From: HKCCE3408 sp038530555
GTDB taxonomy: Bacteria > Pseudomonadota > Alphaproteobacteria > Rhodobacterales > Rhodobacteraceae
Direction: 5' to 3'
Length of the DNA stretch: 64,000 bases
NCBI GenBank assembly: GCA_038530555.1
Contig: JBCBCN010000003.1
Coordinates: 1 to 64,000 of the forward strand
The first letter of the stretch is position 1, and each line of letters begins with the position of its first letter. Below the pieces are notes generated by a model. It worked only from the letters and a program-made list of their open reading frames with translations, did no database searches and had not been told where the DNA came from. Both the position numbers and the translations under genes were made by a program. Positions 8,466-16,417 of this stretch are shown in pieces.

Positions 8466-9785
8466 TTAAAGGCTGCAAGCTTGGCCGCCGTGCGCAAGCA
8501 CCGCTCGTGCCGTGCGCGTGCCGCTTTCGATGGCGCCGTCGAAGAACCCGCGCCAGCCCAGGGCGATGTCACTGCCAGCAAAGTAAACCGGGCCTTCGGG
8601 CGTGAGGGCATCGGCGAAGTACTTGGCAAACTGACCGGGGCGAAAATTGCCCCAGGTGCCACGCACAAAGGGATCTGAGTTCCAGTCGTGCCAGGTGAAA
8701 TCGAGCACCTCTAGGCTCTCGTCAAAGCGCGCGATCTCGGCTTGCAAGCGCTGGAGTGTGACCTCTTCCATCGGGTGGGCCGGGTTGGTGAAGACCACGA
8801 GGACCGAGCTGTCATCGCCGACCAGATGGGGCAAAACGCTCAGGATCGCACCACCCACCGCTGACCAGCGGCTGTCTTCGAAACGGCCGCGGATCCGCAC
8901 GTAGATCTTAGCGCCCTGGCCTGAGAGCCCTTCGGCGGTGAGAGCGCTTTTCTGCACCGAAAGCCCAGGCGAAAACGCGATACGGCGCCAGACATTGACC
9001 CCGGTGGCGACAATGCAAGCCCGGGCGGTGACACTGCCCTGCTCGGTGCGCACGATAACGCCGTCCTGTGTCGTCTCGATCTTCGTGACCTCTGCGCCCA
9101 GAGTGATATCGGCCGTTGTGTCTGCGGCGATGGCGTCGAGCAGGCCTTGCGTGCCCTCGGCCAGGGTGAAGCGGCTGACGCTCGCCGCGTAGGTGTCGGG
9201 GTCGCAGTTGGCGAGCGCAAACCAGCGCAGAGCCTCGATATAGGCGCCATGCTCGGGCGCGTTGTTGCACTGCATGCCGCTCGTCCGGAGCAGCGTGGCG
9301 CGGGCCAGGGGACTAAGCTCGAGCTGATCGATCCGGTCGCGGGCCGAGAGGTGGTCATAGGCGCGATAGGCGTCGCTGGTGAAAGGCGCGAAAGGCTGCG
9401 GAAAGACCTCGGACGCAGGCGCGACATAGGCGTCAAACGCTGCCTTGATCTCAGCGGCTTGCTCGGTCGAGAACGCCGCCTGCAACGCGCCTTCGATCAA
9501 AAATCGGGTCTGCCGCATGGCGTTGGTGCTGGTGTAGTAGGGCCGTTCGATCAGGCTAAGGCCGTAGCGCGTGATCTCGGACCAAATATGCGGCTGCGAC
9601 CAGTGGACATACCCGCCGCCCAGCTCAATTGCGTCTCCACCGAGATCGGCAGTCCAAGCGCGCCCGCCGAGGCGGTCCTTGCCTTCGAGCAGGGCCACGT
9701 TTTGTCCGGCTAGGGAAAGTTCGCGCGCGCTGATGAGCCCTGTGAGCCCGCCACCGACGATGATCGTGTCGTAGTTCCCACTCAC
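8466..9785 (-). CDS. FAD-dependent amine oxidase (MAO-like)
   Basis: A 439-residue flavin amine oxidase. The dinucleotide fold is at the N terminus ('TIIVGGGLTGLISARELS'), followed by 'LLEGKDRLGGRAWT' and 'IELGGGYVHW'. The C-terminal FAD region is 'GPVYFAGSDIALGWRGFFDGA'. I choose the GTG complementary to 9783-9785 as start, because GGAG lies 8 bases upstream; the ATG 36 bases further upstream has no ribosome site and lies in a palindromic region. It oxidises primary amines to aldehydes with H2O2. The neighbouring decarboxylase suggests aromatic monoamines such as tyramine or dopamine as substrate (inference). The adjacent IclR gene is a probable regulator. Confidence 0.85.
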   Translation of the reverse strand: MSGNYDTIIVGGGLTGLISARELSLAGQNVALLEGKDRLGGRAWTADLGGDAIELGGGYVHWSQPHIWSEITRYGLSLIERPYYTSTNAMRQTRFLIEGALQAAFSTEQAAEIKAAFDAYVAPASEVFPQPFAPFTSDAYRAYDHLSARDRIDQLELSPLARATLLRTSGMQCNNAPEHGAYIEALRWFALANCDPDTYAASVSRFTLAEGTQGLLDAIAADTTADITLGAEVTKIETTQDGVIVRTEQGSVTARACIVATGVNVWRRIAFSPGLSVQKSALTAEGLSGQGAKIYVRIRGRFEDSRWSAVGGAILSVLPHLVGDDSSVLVVFTNPAHPMEEVTLQRLQAEIARFDESLEVLDFTWHDWNSDPFVRGTWGNFRPGQFAKYFADALTPEGPVYFAGSDIALGWRGFFDGAIESGTRTARAVLAHGGQACSL

Positions 9786-9792
9786 AGCGATG

Positions 9793-9839
9793 GCTCCAAT
9801 TTGGTGCGTTATTGTCACCATTGGGTGATATATTGGAGC
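9793..9839. promoter_or_regulatory. Nested palindromes upstream of amine oxidase
   Basis: An outer perfect 8-bp inverted repeat (GCTCCAAT at 9793-9800, ATTGGAGC at 9832-9839) encloses TGGTG (9802-9806) and CACCA (9816-9820). The segment from 9816 matches 16 of 20 bases of the segment from 15351, upstream of the TctC and aminotransferase genes. The outer repeat includes the amine oxidase ribosome site. It is a probable repressor site, perhaps for the neighbouring IclR protein. Confidence 0.5.
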
Positions 9840-9893
9840 GCGAGCCGCGCGCCGTCAATCGGTCCCCGCAGGTTGCGAGCGTTGACTCCGGGC

Positions 9894-10637
9894 CTAAGCC
9901 CCAGACAGCGCGGTCTCGATTTGCGCGACGGCCTCGCGCAGAAGCGGCACCAGCTCGGCCTGGCGCTTGCTCGTCAGGTCATGGTGCGGAAGGGCCAGAG
10001 CGATGGCGCCCGCAGGCTCTTCGCCTGAGATGAAGAACGGCATCGCGATGCTCGCCACATCGGCCTCGAACCCCCGGCGCACATGGGAATGGCCCGCCTT
10101 GCGAATGCTTGAGAGCATGGCGCGCAATTGGTCTGCGTCGGTTACGGTGGCCTCGGTCAAGCGCTCACGCGGAAGGGCTAGGGCTTGCTCCAGACGGGCC
10201 GGGCTCGCGAAGGCGAGATAGGCCATGCCGGATGCGGTGGCGTGAAAATTGAGCAACTGCGAGGGATCGATATTGACCACATTGCCCCGCCGGGGCAGCC
10301 GGTGGGCGACGGTGCTCATGCCGTGCGGGCCGGGCACGCTGACATGGACCGTCTCACCTGCGCGCTCCACCAGCCAATCACACACGGCGCGGGCGGCACT
10401 TTCGAGCGGCACGGTGGCTTCACGCACGCGGGCGAGGCGCAGAAAACCGTGGCCAAGGCGGTATTTGCGGCTGTCGGCCACTTGTTCGATGAAGCCATGC
10501 TTGGCGAGCGCCACGAGCAAGCGCCGCGTTGCGGCCTTGTCGAGCTCGGCCATGCGGGCAAGCTCACTGAGCCCGATTTCGGTCTTTTCGGGAGAGAATT
10601 GATCGAGGACGGACAGGGCTTTATCGACGGTTTTCAT
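9894..10637 (-). CDS. IclR-family transcriptional regulator
   Basis: A 247-residue regulator with an N-terminal winged helix-turn-helix (about residues 1-65: 'IGLSELARMAELDKAATRRL' then 'LVALAKHGFIEQVADSRKYR'). The C-terminal IclR effector domain (about 75-245) contains 'FHATASGMAYLAF' and 'GAIALALPHHDL'. The ATG is preceded by GAAGG. Neighbours are the amine oxidase downstream and DUF2783/flavin monooxygenase upstream on the same strand, so it probably controls this amine/aromatic cluster. A perfect palindrome lies 42 bases upstream of its start, compatible with autoregulation. Effector unknown. Confidence 0.9.
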   Translation of the reverse strand: MKTVDKALSVLDQFSPEKTEIGLSELARMAELDKAATRRLLVALAKHGFIEQVADSRKYRLGHGFLRLARVREATVPLESAARAVCDWLVERAGETVHVSVPGPHGMSTVAHRLPRRGNVVNIDPSQLLNFHATASGMAYLAFASPARLEQALALPRERLTEATVTDADQLRAMLSSIRKAGHSHVRRGFEADVASIAMPFFISGEEPAGAIALALPHHDLTSKRQAELVPLLREAVAQIETALSGA

Positions 10638-10678
10638 GAGCCTTCACACGGCTTTGGGGCTGCCGCTTTACCCTATTC

Positions 10679-10694
10679 ACAACACCTTTGTTGT
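10679..10694. promoter_or_regulatory. Palindrome upstream of iclR-type gene
   Basis: ACAACA-CCTT-TGTTGT is a perfect 6-4-6 inverted repeat in the 72-base gap between DUF2783 and the IclR gene. IclR proteins commonly bind such short palindromes, so this is a candidate autoregulatory operator. Confidence 0.5.
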
Positions 10695-10709
10695 CAATAA
10701 TGACCCAAG

Positions 10710-10904
10710 CTACGTCGCTGTCCCTGACGCCGCTTTAAGCGCCGCGCGCAGGACCTCTCGATCACCGATATGGTTGGCGAGTACGAGGATCAGCCGCGCA
10801 TTCAAAGCGTCGCTTTCGGCTTTGCTCAGCCCGGCATGGGCGGCCAGAAGCTCATCGTAAAAGCCGTCGGGGTCCGGAATATTGGGATCAAGGTTCAGGC
10901 CCAT
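10710..10904 (-). CDS. DUF2783 small protein
   Basis: A 64-residue acidic protein beginning at the ATG complementary to 10902-10904, with AAAGGCGG 6 bases upstream. The start lies one base after the monooxygenase stop, so the two are translationally linked. 'GLNLDPNIPDPDGFYDELLA' and 'AESDALNARLILVLANHIGD' are typical of DUF2783. That family is found almost only next to MhpA-like flavin monooxygenases; its function is unknown, and a stabilising or accessory role is plausible. Confidence 0.8.
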   Translation of the reverse strand: MGLNLDPNIPDPDGFYDELLAAHAGLSKAESDALNARLILVLANHIGDREVLRAALKAASGTAT

Positions 10905-10905
10905 C

Positions 10906-12534
10906 TCAGCCGCCTTTGCCAAGGGCCGTCCGCAGGGCCGCCGTGACCATCTCCGAGCTCGCCTCAGACCAGCGCGCGGCGACGTGCTGATCGGGGCGGA
11001 TCAAATAGACCGCACTCTCCGCCTCACCCAAATAGCGCGCGGCGATGGCGCCGGTCGGGTCATCCCCGGCTGTGCTGAGCTCCAGGCAGTCGAGCGGCAC
11101 GCCGTCCACTTCTTTCACGTCGGGGGCGGGCGCATTGATCGCCAGGAGGCAGAAAATGCCGCCGAGGCGCCCCAGCAGATAGCCGTTGGCGAGCGGGGCA
11201 TCCACGCATGTGGCGCCTACGCGGGACCGCTCTGGCCCGCCTGGCAGGGCATCAGGGCCATTGAGCGACAGCCCATCATAGGTGCAGGGCACAGACAGGC
11301 GGCCTGAATTTATCAGCGGTCGCGCGAAGGCGTGCGCGCGGGCGAGATCCAACACCGCGTTGCGGAAGATCTGGCTGATCTCGCTTTTGGGCGTGAGGAA
11401 ATCCGTCGCGCGGGTGGAGTTGAGGATGTTCTCATCCGCCGCGTAGGAGCGTTCTTCGTCATAGCTGTCGAGCAGGCTGTCGGGTGCCAGGCCCTTGAGC
11501 AGCAGATCGAGCTTCCAGGCAAGATTTTCAGCGTCTTGCACCCCGGAATTGGCGCCCCGCGCACCGAAGGGGGAGACCTGATGCGCGCTGTCACCCGCAA
11601 AGATCACCCGGCCATGGCGAAAGGCCTCCATCCTGCGGCATTGGAAGGTGTAGATCGAGGTCCAATCAAGCTCGTACTCCGCCCCCTCGCCTAGCATGGC
11701 ATCGACCCGGGCGCGCACGTTTTCTTCCTTGAGCTCATGGTCGCGGTCGATGTCCCAGCCGAGCTGAAAGTCGATGCGCCAGATGTCGTCAGGCTGTTTG
11801 TGCAGCAATGCCGAGGAGCCGGAATCCTTGAACGGCGGTTCAAACCAGAACCAACGCTCGGTCGGGAAATCGGCGGTCATCTTGACGTCGGCGATCAGGA
11901 AATTGTCCTCAAAAACGCGGCCCTCGAAGCCAAGGCCGAGCATCGCGCGGGTGGGGGAGCGGGCACCGTCACAGGCCACGACATACTCGGCCTCTGCCAC
12001 ATAGGGCCCGTCGGGCGTGTCGATCTCGACCCGGACGTGATCGCCCTCAGGCTTGAGGCCCGTCACGGCATTGCGCCCCCGGATCTCGATCGGGGCACCG
12101 CGGGACTGAGCCTTGCGAACTTCTTCTACAAGGAAGCGCTCGAAATAGGGCTGTTGCAGATTGATGAAGGCGGGCTTTTTATGCCCCTGCTCGGGCTGGA
12201 GCGTGAACTCAAAAACCTTGTCAGGCCCATGAAAGACCTTGCCCACATTCCAGACGACGCCTTTATCGACCATCGCCTCACCCGCGCCCAGGCGGTCGCA
12301 GATCTCAAGCGTGCGCTTGGCGAAACAGATCGCGCGGCTGCCCTGGCCCACGCCCTCATGGTCGTCGAGCACCAGCACCGCCGTGCCTTTGAGCGCCAGA
12401 TCGAGCGCGGTGGCCATGCCGACCGGCCCACCGCCGATCACCAGAACCGGATGCCGCTCGGGCGGCGCGGTTTGCGCGGCGACCGGCGCATAGGTGTAAA
12501 GCTCATAGGCAAGCTCGTATGTTGCACCGACCAT
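10906..12534 (-). CDS. MhpA-like FAD-dependent aromatic monooxygenase
   Basis: A 542-residue group A flavoprotein hydroxylase. Residues 34-39 (GGGPVG) begin the FAD Rossmann fold. 'DGARSPTRAMLGL' is the DG motif contacting FAD and NAD(P)H, and 'GDSAHQVSPFGARGANSGV' is the second FAD motif. The C-terminal thioredoxin-like part includes 'YLIRPDQHVAARW'. The family, typified by 3-(3-hydroxyphenyl)propionate hydroxylase, inserts oxygen into phenolic rings. The strong site AAGGGAGG precedes the ATG. The substrate is unknown; given neighbours it may hydroxylate an aromatic acid made from the amines above. The upstream gap carries a tandem and an inverted repeat. Confidence 0.88.
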   Translation of the reverse strand: MVGATYELAYELYTYAPVAAQTAPPERHPVLVIGGGPVGMATALDLALKGTAVLVLDDHEGVGQGSRAICFAKRTLEICDRLGAGEAMVDKGVVWNVGKVFHGPDKVFEFTLQPEQGHKKPAFINLQQPYFERFLVEEVRKAQSRGAPIEIRGRNAVTGLKPEGDHVRVEIDTPDGPYVAEAEYVVACDGARSPTRAMLGLGFEGRVFEDNFLIADVKMTADFPTERWFWFEPPFKDSGSSALLHKQPDDIWRIDFQLGWDIDRDHELKEENVRARVDAMLGEGAEYELDWTSIYTFQCRRMEAFRHGRVIFAGDSAHQVSPFGARGANSGVQDAENLAWKLDLLLKGLAPDSLLDSYDEERSYAADENILNSTRATDFLTPKSEISQIFRNAVLDLARAHAFARPLINSGRLSVPCTYDGLSLNGPDALPGGPERSRVGATCVDAPLANGYLLGRLGGIFCLLAINAPAPDVKEVDGVPLDCLELSTAGDDPTGAIAARYLGEAESAVYLIRPDQHVAARWSEASSEMVTAALRTALGKGG

Positions 12535-12545
12535 CTTGGCGCCTC

Positions 12546-12581
12546 CCTTTCTACTGGTTCGGGCCTTTCTGTTGGTTCGGG
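12546..12581. repeat. 18-bp tandem repeat in monooxygenase leader
   Basis: CCTTTCTACTGGTTCGGG (12546-12563) is followed directly by CCTTTCTGTTGGTTCGGG (12564-12581), 16 of 18 bases identical. On the transcribed strand each copy carries AGAAAGG, and the promoter-distal copy overlaps the ribosome site of the monooxygenase gene. It could be a duplicated operator half or a slippage product. Confidence 0.7.
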
Positions 12582-12605
12582 CTAACAGTTACTTTTGTAA
12601 CCAAC
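12571..12605. promoter_or_regulatory. Nested inverted repeats upstream of monooxygenase
   Basis: GTTGGTT (12571-12577) and AACCAAC (12599-12605) are perfect 7-bp arms. Inside lies a second perfect repeat GTTAC-TTTT-GTAAC (12588-12601). Located in the 93-base gap between the Tm-1-like gene and the monooxygenase, this is a candidate operator and implies a separate promoter here. Confidence 0.5.
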
Positions 12606-12627
12606 AACGCCGAAAAATCAGCGCGCG

Positions 12628-13869
12628 TCACCCGGGACGCGTGACCGTGCCATCGGCCAGCCAGCCATCGAAAATCTCAAGCGCTTTGTCCGCGAAAGCC
12701 TGGTCATTGATGTGGCAGTCGAGCTCCGAAAACACGATAGGGTCGGTCATCTGGGCGCGCATCTCATCGCAGAACGCCGCGAAGGCCTGTGCGTCATAAG
12801 CCTCCCCCCCGGGCCGGTCCCATTCCTCGATGCCCTGGTTGGTCAAAATCACATGGGCCGGGGTTTCGGGCGCGGCCTTGAGCCGTTTGGCCATCTCGCG
12901 CGCGGTGTCACGGCGTTCCTCAGCATTGAGGCCCGAGGATTTGATGAGGCGATTATGGGCGTGAAACGGGCGGTCTTGGTAACGCGGCGGGATCTCCTGC
13001 CAGCCTGCGAAATCGATCAGGTCAAGGCACCCCGGCGCCACGATCTGCGGGATCCCGGCCCGGCCCGCGTTCAGCATCCGGTCCTCGCCCGCATTGATCA
13101 CCGACCCGGCCAAAAGGTTGCCGAGCTCCGGCAGGGCGAAATCCATCACGCAGGCAAAACCGCCATCGCGTGCGATGCTTTCATAGGCCATGCCGCCCAT
13201 GCCGGTGGCGTGGAAAATCGCGACATCGAAGCCGCGCGCCTCCAGCGCGGGTTTGAGCGGTTTCATGTACTTGAGGCACGACGAGCCGAGCGACGTCATC
13301 CCCACGACAGGCCGTCCGGCGCCTGGCGCCTCGACCGCGCGCGCCGCGCCCAGCACTGCGCCCGCCGCCTGGCTGAGCGAGGATTTGCAGATCTCATTGA
13401 GGCCATAGAGCCCACCGGCCCAGAGGATCATCTGAATGTCGGCCGAGAGACGTTCGGGCTCGATCAGGGGCGAGAAGGACACGGTGGAGACGACGTATTT
13501 CGGCACGCCCAGGGGCAGCGCCTGGCAGATATCAAGGGCGGCATCGGTGCCCATCGTTCCGCCCAGGATCACGACGCCGTCAAACGCCCCCTCTGCCTGA
13601 CGTTCGCGGGCCAGCGCGCTGGCACCCCGGGCCATGATCTGCATTGCGGTGTTTTCATCGCCACTGTCGATGGCCGCTTGGATTGTGCTTTCGGCGGCTT
13701 CGGCCACTTGATGTTTGGAGATATCCGTGGGCTCAGCCGGGTCCCCAAGGACCGAGATATCCATCGAGAGCACGCCCCCGCCGAGCGCCCGGATGCGCCC
13801 GGCGATGTAGCTAAGCTCGTCGTTTTTGGTGTCGTAGGTGCCCACGACCAGGATGGTTTTGTCAGCCAT
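12628..13869 (-). CDS. Tm-1-like ATP-binding (UPF0261) protein
   Basis: A 413-residue member of the Tm-1-like ATP-binding family (UPF0261), homologous to the N-terminal half of the tomato Tm-1 resistance protein. It starts at the ATG complementary to 13867-13869, preceded by AGGGAGG. Family landmarks are 'VVGTYDTKNDELSYIAGRIR' at the N terminus, 'VVILGGTMGTDAALD', 'PKYVVSTVSFSPLIEP', 'VAIFHATGMGGMAYESIARD' and 'PGCLDLIDF'. The biochemical role in bacteria is unknown. It follows the aminotransferase gene by 28 bases and may form an operon with it. It is clearly distinct from the second Tm-1 domain fused to an ABC ATPase at 28907-31093. Confidence 0.9.
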   Translation of the reverse strand: MADKTILVVGTYDTKNDELSYIAGRIRALGGGVLSMDISVLGDPAEPTDISKHQVAEAAESTIQAAIDSGDENTAMQIMARGASALARERQAEGAFDGVVILGGTMGTDAALDICQALPLGVPKYVVSTVSFSPLIEPERLSADIQMILWAGGLYGLNEICKSSLSQAAGAVLGAARAVEAPGAGRPVVGMTSLGSSCLKYMKPLKPALEARGFDVAIFHATGMGGMAYESIARDGGFACVMDFALPELGNLLAGSVINAGEDRMLNAGRAGIPQIVAPGCLDLIDFAGWQEIPPRYQDRPFHAHNRLIKSSGLNAEERRDTAREMAKRLKAAPETPAHVILTNQGIEEWDRPGGEAYDAQAFAAFCDEMRAQMTDPIVFSELDCHINDQAFADKALEIFDGWLADGTVTRPG

Positions 13870-13897
13870 GCCCTGCCCCTCCCTTTGGCGTTGCCGC

Positions 13898-15253
13898 TCA
13901 GGCCCCAGCGGCCAACCCGGTATCGAGCGCGGCAAGGATGTGGCTGACATCCGCCTCGGTCAGGATCAGCGGCGGCGAGAGGATCATGTTGGCGCCAGAG
14001 ACCCGGACCATCACGCCCTGGGCATAGGTCGCCTCAAAGACCGCCTTGATGCGTTCTGGCCCGAGCGGGGTTTTGGCGGCTGGGTCCGAGACAAGCTCGA
14101 GCGCGTTCATCAGGCCTTCGCCCCCGCGCACGTCGCCGACGATGGCGTGTTTGATCTTGAGCTGTTCCAGCCCCGCCATAAGCTGCGCGCCGCGCGCGGC
14201 GGCGTTGTCGGGCACCTTCAACCGCTCCATCTCACGCAGGCAGGCCACGGCGGCTGCCGCGCCCACCGGATGCCCGGAATAGGTATAACCGCTGAAGACC
14301 GCACCTTTGCCGCTTTCGTCGGCCTCGAACACCTCGGCTACGTGGTCGGCGATCATCACCGCGCCGAAGGGGAAATAGCCGTTGGTGATCGCCTTGGCGG
14401 TGACGGCGAAATCGGGCTGCACACCCCAATGCCGCGAGCCCGACCAGGAGCCGGTGCGGCCATAGGCGGTGATCACTTCGTCGGCGATCAGAAGGATGCC
14501 GTTGCGCGCGCAGATCTCGCGCACGGCGGGCATGAAGCTGCGATGCGGCGGGATCACGCCGCCCGCGCCCAAAACCGGCTCCATGATGAAGGCCGCGATG
14601 GTGCCCGCGCCCTGAAAGGCGATCTCATCTTCCAGGGCCGCGAGGCAAAGCTGGGCCAAGCGCTCCGGGTCGGTCTCGTTGAACGGGTTGCGATAGGTGT
14701 AGGGCGCCGGGATGTGGTAGCAGCCGGGCAAGAGCGGCTCATACTGCATGCGAAAGTTCGAATTGCCGTTGATCGACGCGCCGCCGGTATGGGTGCCGTG
14801 ATAGCCCTTTTTCAGGCTGAGATACTTCGTGCGCCCGCCCTCGCCGCGCAGCTTGTGATATTGCCGCGCCAGCCGCAGCGCGATCTCGATCCCGTCCGAG
14901 CCGCCGGAGGTGAAGAAGGCTCGGCTGAGGCCGTCAGGCGCGAAAAACGCGCGGAGCATATAGCTGAGCTCGATCACTGCGTCGTTCGATGTGCCCCGGA
15001 ACGTGGAGTAATAGGGCAGCTGGTCGAGTTGGGCGGCGATGGCCTGTTTCACCGGCTCACAAGAATAGCCCAGATTGACGTTCCAGAGCCCGCCAACCGC
15101 GTCGAGCGTTTTATGCCCGTCGACATCGACGATATGCACGCCCTCGCCGCCGGTGATGATCTGAGGGGGATGGGCCAGGCTGTCGGCAGGATGCGCCATA
15201 GGATGCCACATGTGCCGCGCGTTGTTTTCCTTAAGAAAATTTCCGTCTTTCAT
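13898..15253 (-). CDS. Class III aminotransferase (omega-amino acid/amine type)
   Basis: A 451-residue PLP-dependent fold type I transaminase. By my count K287 in 'DFAVTAKAITNGYFPFG' is the Schiff-base lysine, D258 in 'LLIADEVITAYGRTG' binds the pyridine nitrogen, and 'FTSGGSDGIEIALRLARQYH' contacts the phosphate. The family transaminates omega-amino acids, diamines or aromatic amines using pyruvate as acceptor. It is divergent from the TctCBA transporter genes across a 156-base promoter region that holds a CACCATTGGTG palindrome, so the two may respond to the same signal. Substrate unknown. Confidence 0.9.
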   Translation of the reverse strand: MKDGNFLKENNARHMWHPMAHPADSLAHPPQIITGGEGVHIVDVDGHKTLDAVGGLWNVNLGYSCEPVKQAIAAQLDQLPYYSTFRGTSNDAVIELSYMLRAFFAPDGLSRAFFTSGGSDGIEIALRLARQYHKLRGEGGRTKYLSLKKGYHGTHTGGASINGNSNFRMQYEPLLPGCYHIPAPYTYRNPFNETDPERLAQLCLAALEDEIAFQGAGTIAAFIMEPVLGAGGVIPPHRSFMPAVREICARNGILLIADEVITAYGRTGSWSGSRHWGVQPDFAVTAKAITNGYFPFGAVMIADHVAEVFEADESGKGAVFSGYTYSGHPVGAAAAVACLREMERLKVPDNAAARGAQLMAGLEQLKIKHAIVGDVRGGEGLMNALELVSDPAAKTPLGPERIKAVFEATYAQGVMVRVSGANMILSPPLILTEADVSHILAALDTGLAAGA

Positions 15254-15350
15254 CGCGTTGGCCTTTCTTTCTCGGGCCCAAGGTTCGGGCGCCGGGCGAG
15301 CTTTGTTGCTATTTGTTGACAGAAGAACCTTTCTCTAGCAATCTAATTTA

Positions 15351-15377
15351 CACCATTGGTGCATATAGTGAACCAAT
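15351..15377. promoter_or_regulatory. Palindromic operator candidate, aminotransferase/tctC gap
   Basis: CACCA-T-TGGTG (15351-15361) is a perfect palindrome followed by ATATAGTG and ACCAAT. The 20 bases from 15351 match 16 of 20 bases from 9816, in front of the amine oxidase gene. Position between divergent genes and the shared core CACCATTGG suggest one common regulator. Confidence 0.5.
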
Positions 15378-15409
15378 CAGCAAAGAACGGTTAGCGGAGA
15401 AAGAGGGAG

Positions 15410-16354
15410 ATGACGATGAAGAAGGCTTTGATCGCGGGGCTCGCCGCGACGGCCGCTGCGGCCCTGCCGGGGCTGGTGGCGGCGGAGTACCCTGAGCGGC
15501 CGGTGGAGTTCGTGGTCCCCTGGCCTCCGGGCGATGCCGAGGACGTGCTGACGCGGATGATCGCCGAGGATTTCCAAGAAGCCTACGGTGTGCCCGCTGC
15601 GGTCGTAAACCGCCCGGGCGGCGGCGGCGGGCCCTTCCCGGGCGCCATCGAGGTCGCCAATGCGCCAGCCGACGGCTACACCATTGGCTCCTTCATCCTG
15701 GCCGTGCCGGTGATCGGGCCCAATATCGGCATCCCCGAGCTTGACCCCAACCCATTCGAGCCGCTCGGCGCCTTCCTGACCTATCCCTTCGTGATCGTGG
15801 CCGGAGGCGATGCGCCCTATTCCTCGATCGAGGAGCTGGCCGCCTATGCCCAGGACAATGACGTGGTGCTTGGGCATTTTGGCGCGCCGCTGATACCGAC
15901 CAAGGTGACCTTTGCCCTCGCCCAAGAACAGGGCTTTGAGTTCGCGGGCGACGCGGCCTTTGACATGCTCGATTGCAACTCCTTGGCCTCTGGAGATGTC
16001 GATGTGATGAACACGACGCTGCAACTGGTGCTGCCTTGCCTCGACGATGTGCAAGTGCTGGCCTCCATCGGTGGCGAGCGGATCGGCCTGACGCCGGACA
16101 CGCCCACAGTGGGTGAGCTGAACCCCGATCTGTCGCTGGCGCTGTGGAACGGGCTTTTCGTGCACCGCGACACACCGCAGGACGTGCGCGACCGCATCAT
16201 CGCGGTAGCCGAGCAGACCATGGCGTCTGAGCGCGCGCAGGAGTTCATGGCCAATACCGGCGCCCTCGTCTACTGGCAGTCGGCCGAAGAGACCCAGGCC
16301 CAGATCGAGGCCGATACCGAAGCGCTCGCCCGCATCAACGCGATGCTGGAATAA
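15410..16354 (+). CDS. Tripartite tricarboxylate transporter binding protein (TctC type)
   Basis: A 314-residue periplasmic solute receptor of the TctC/Bug family. The N terminus 'MKKALIAGLAATAAAALPG' with 'LVAAEYP' is a signal peptide. The mature part begins 'PERPVEFVVPWPPGDAED', close to the family's usual P(W)xPGG-type opening but with PPGDAE rather than PPGG. 'VVNRPGGGGGPFPGAIEVAN' and 'APADGYTIG' are diagnostic. It captures an organic acid, probably carboxylate-containing, for the TctAB permease encoded next. Start is the ATG at 15410 or 15416 behind a GGGAG site. It may take up an aromatic or amine-derived acid given the surroundings (inference). Confidence 0.9.
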   Translation: MTMKKALIAGLAATAAAALPGLVAAEYPERPVEFVVPWPPGDAEDVLTRMIAEDFQEAYGVPAAVVNRPGGGGGPFPGAIEVANAPADGYTIGSFILAVPVIGPNIGIPELDPNPFEPLGAFLTYPFVIVAGGDAPYSSIEELAAYAQDNDVVLGHFGAPLIPTKVTFALAQEQGFEFAGDAAFDMLDCNSLASGDVDVMNTTLQLVLPCLDDVQVLASIGGERIGLTPDTPTVGELNPDLSLALWNGLFVHRDTPQDVRDRIIAVAEQTMASERAQEFMANTGALVYWQSAEETQAQIEADTEALARINAMLE

Positions 16355-16379
16355 GCGCTCGGGATCGACGCAAAGGGGG

Positions 16380-16395
16380 CGGGCCGCCTGGCCCG
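16380..16395 (+). other. Intercistronic stem-loop tctC-tctB
   Basis: CGGGCC-GCCT-GGCCCG is a perfect 6-bp stem with a 4-base loop in the 63-base gap after tctC. It is followed by TCTTC rather than a T run. Such stems after binding-protein genes often protect the upstream mRNA and so raise receptor levels relative to the permease. Confidence 0.45.
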
Positions 16396-16417
16396 TCTTC
16401 GAACCTTGGGGGGGGCC

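Noticed and set aside
13838..15319. Plus-strand open frame of 493 codons opposite the aminotransferase
   Set aside because: Antisense shadow; the minus strand has all class III aminotransferase motifs, and the plus frame shows none.
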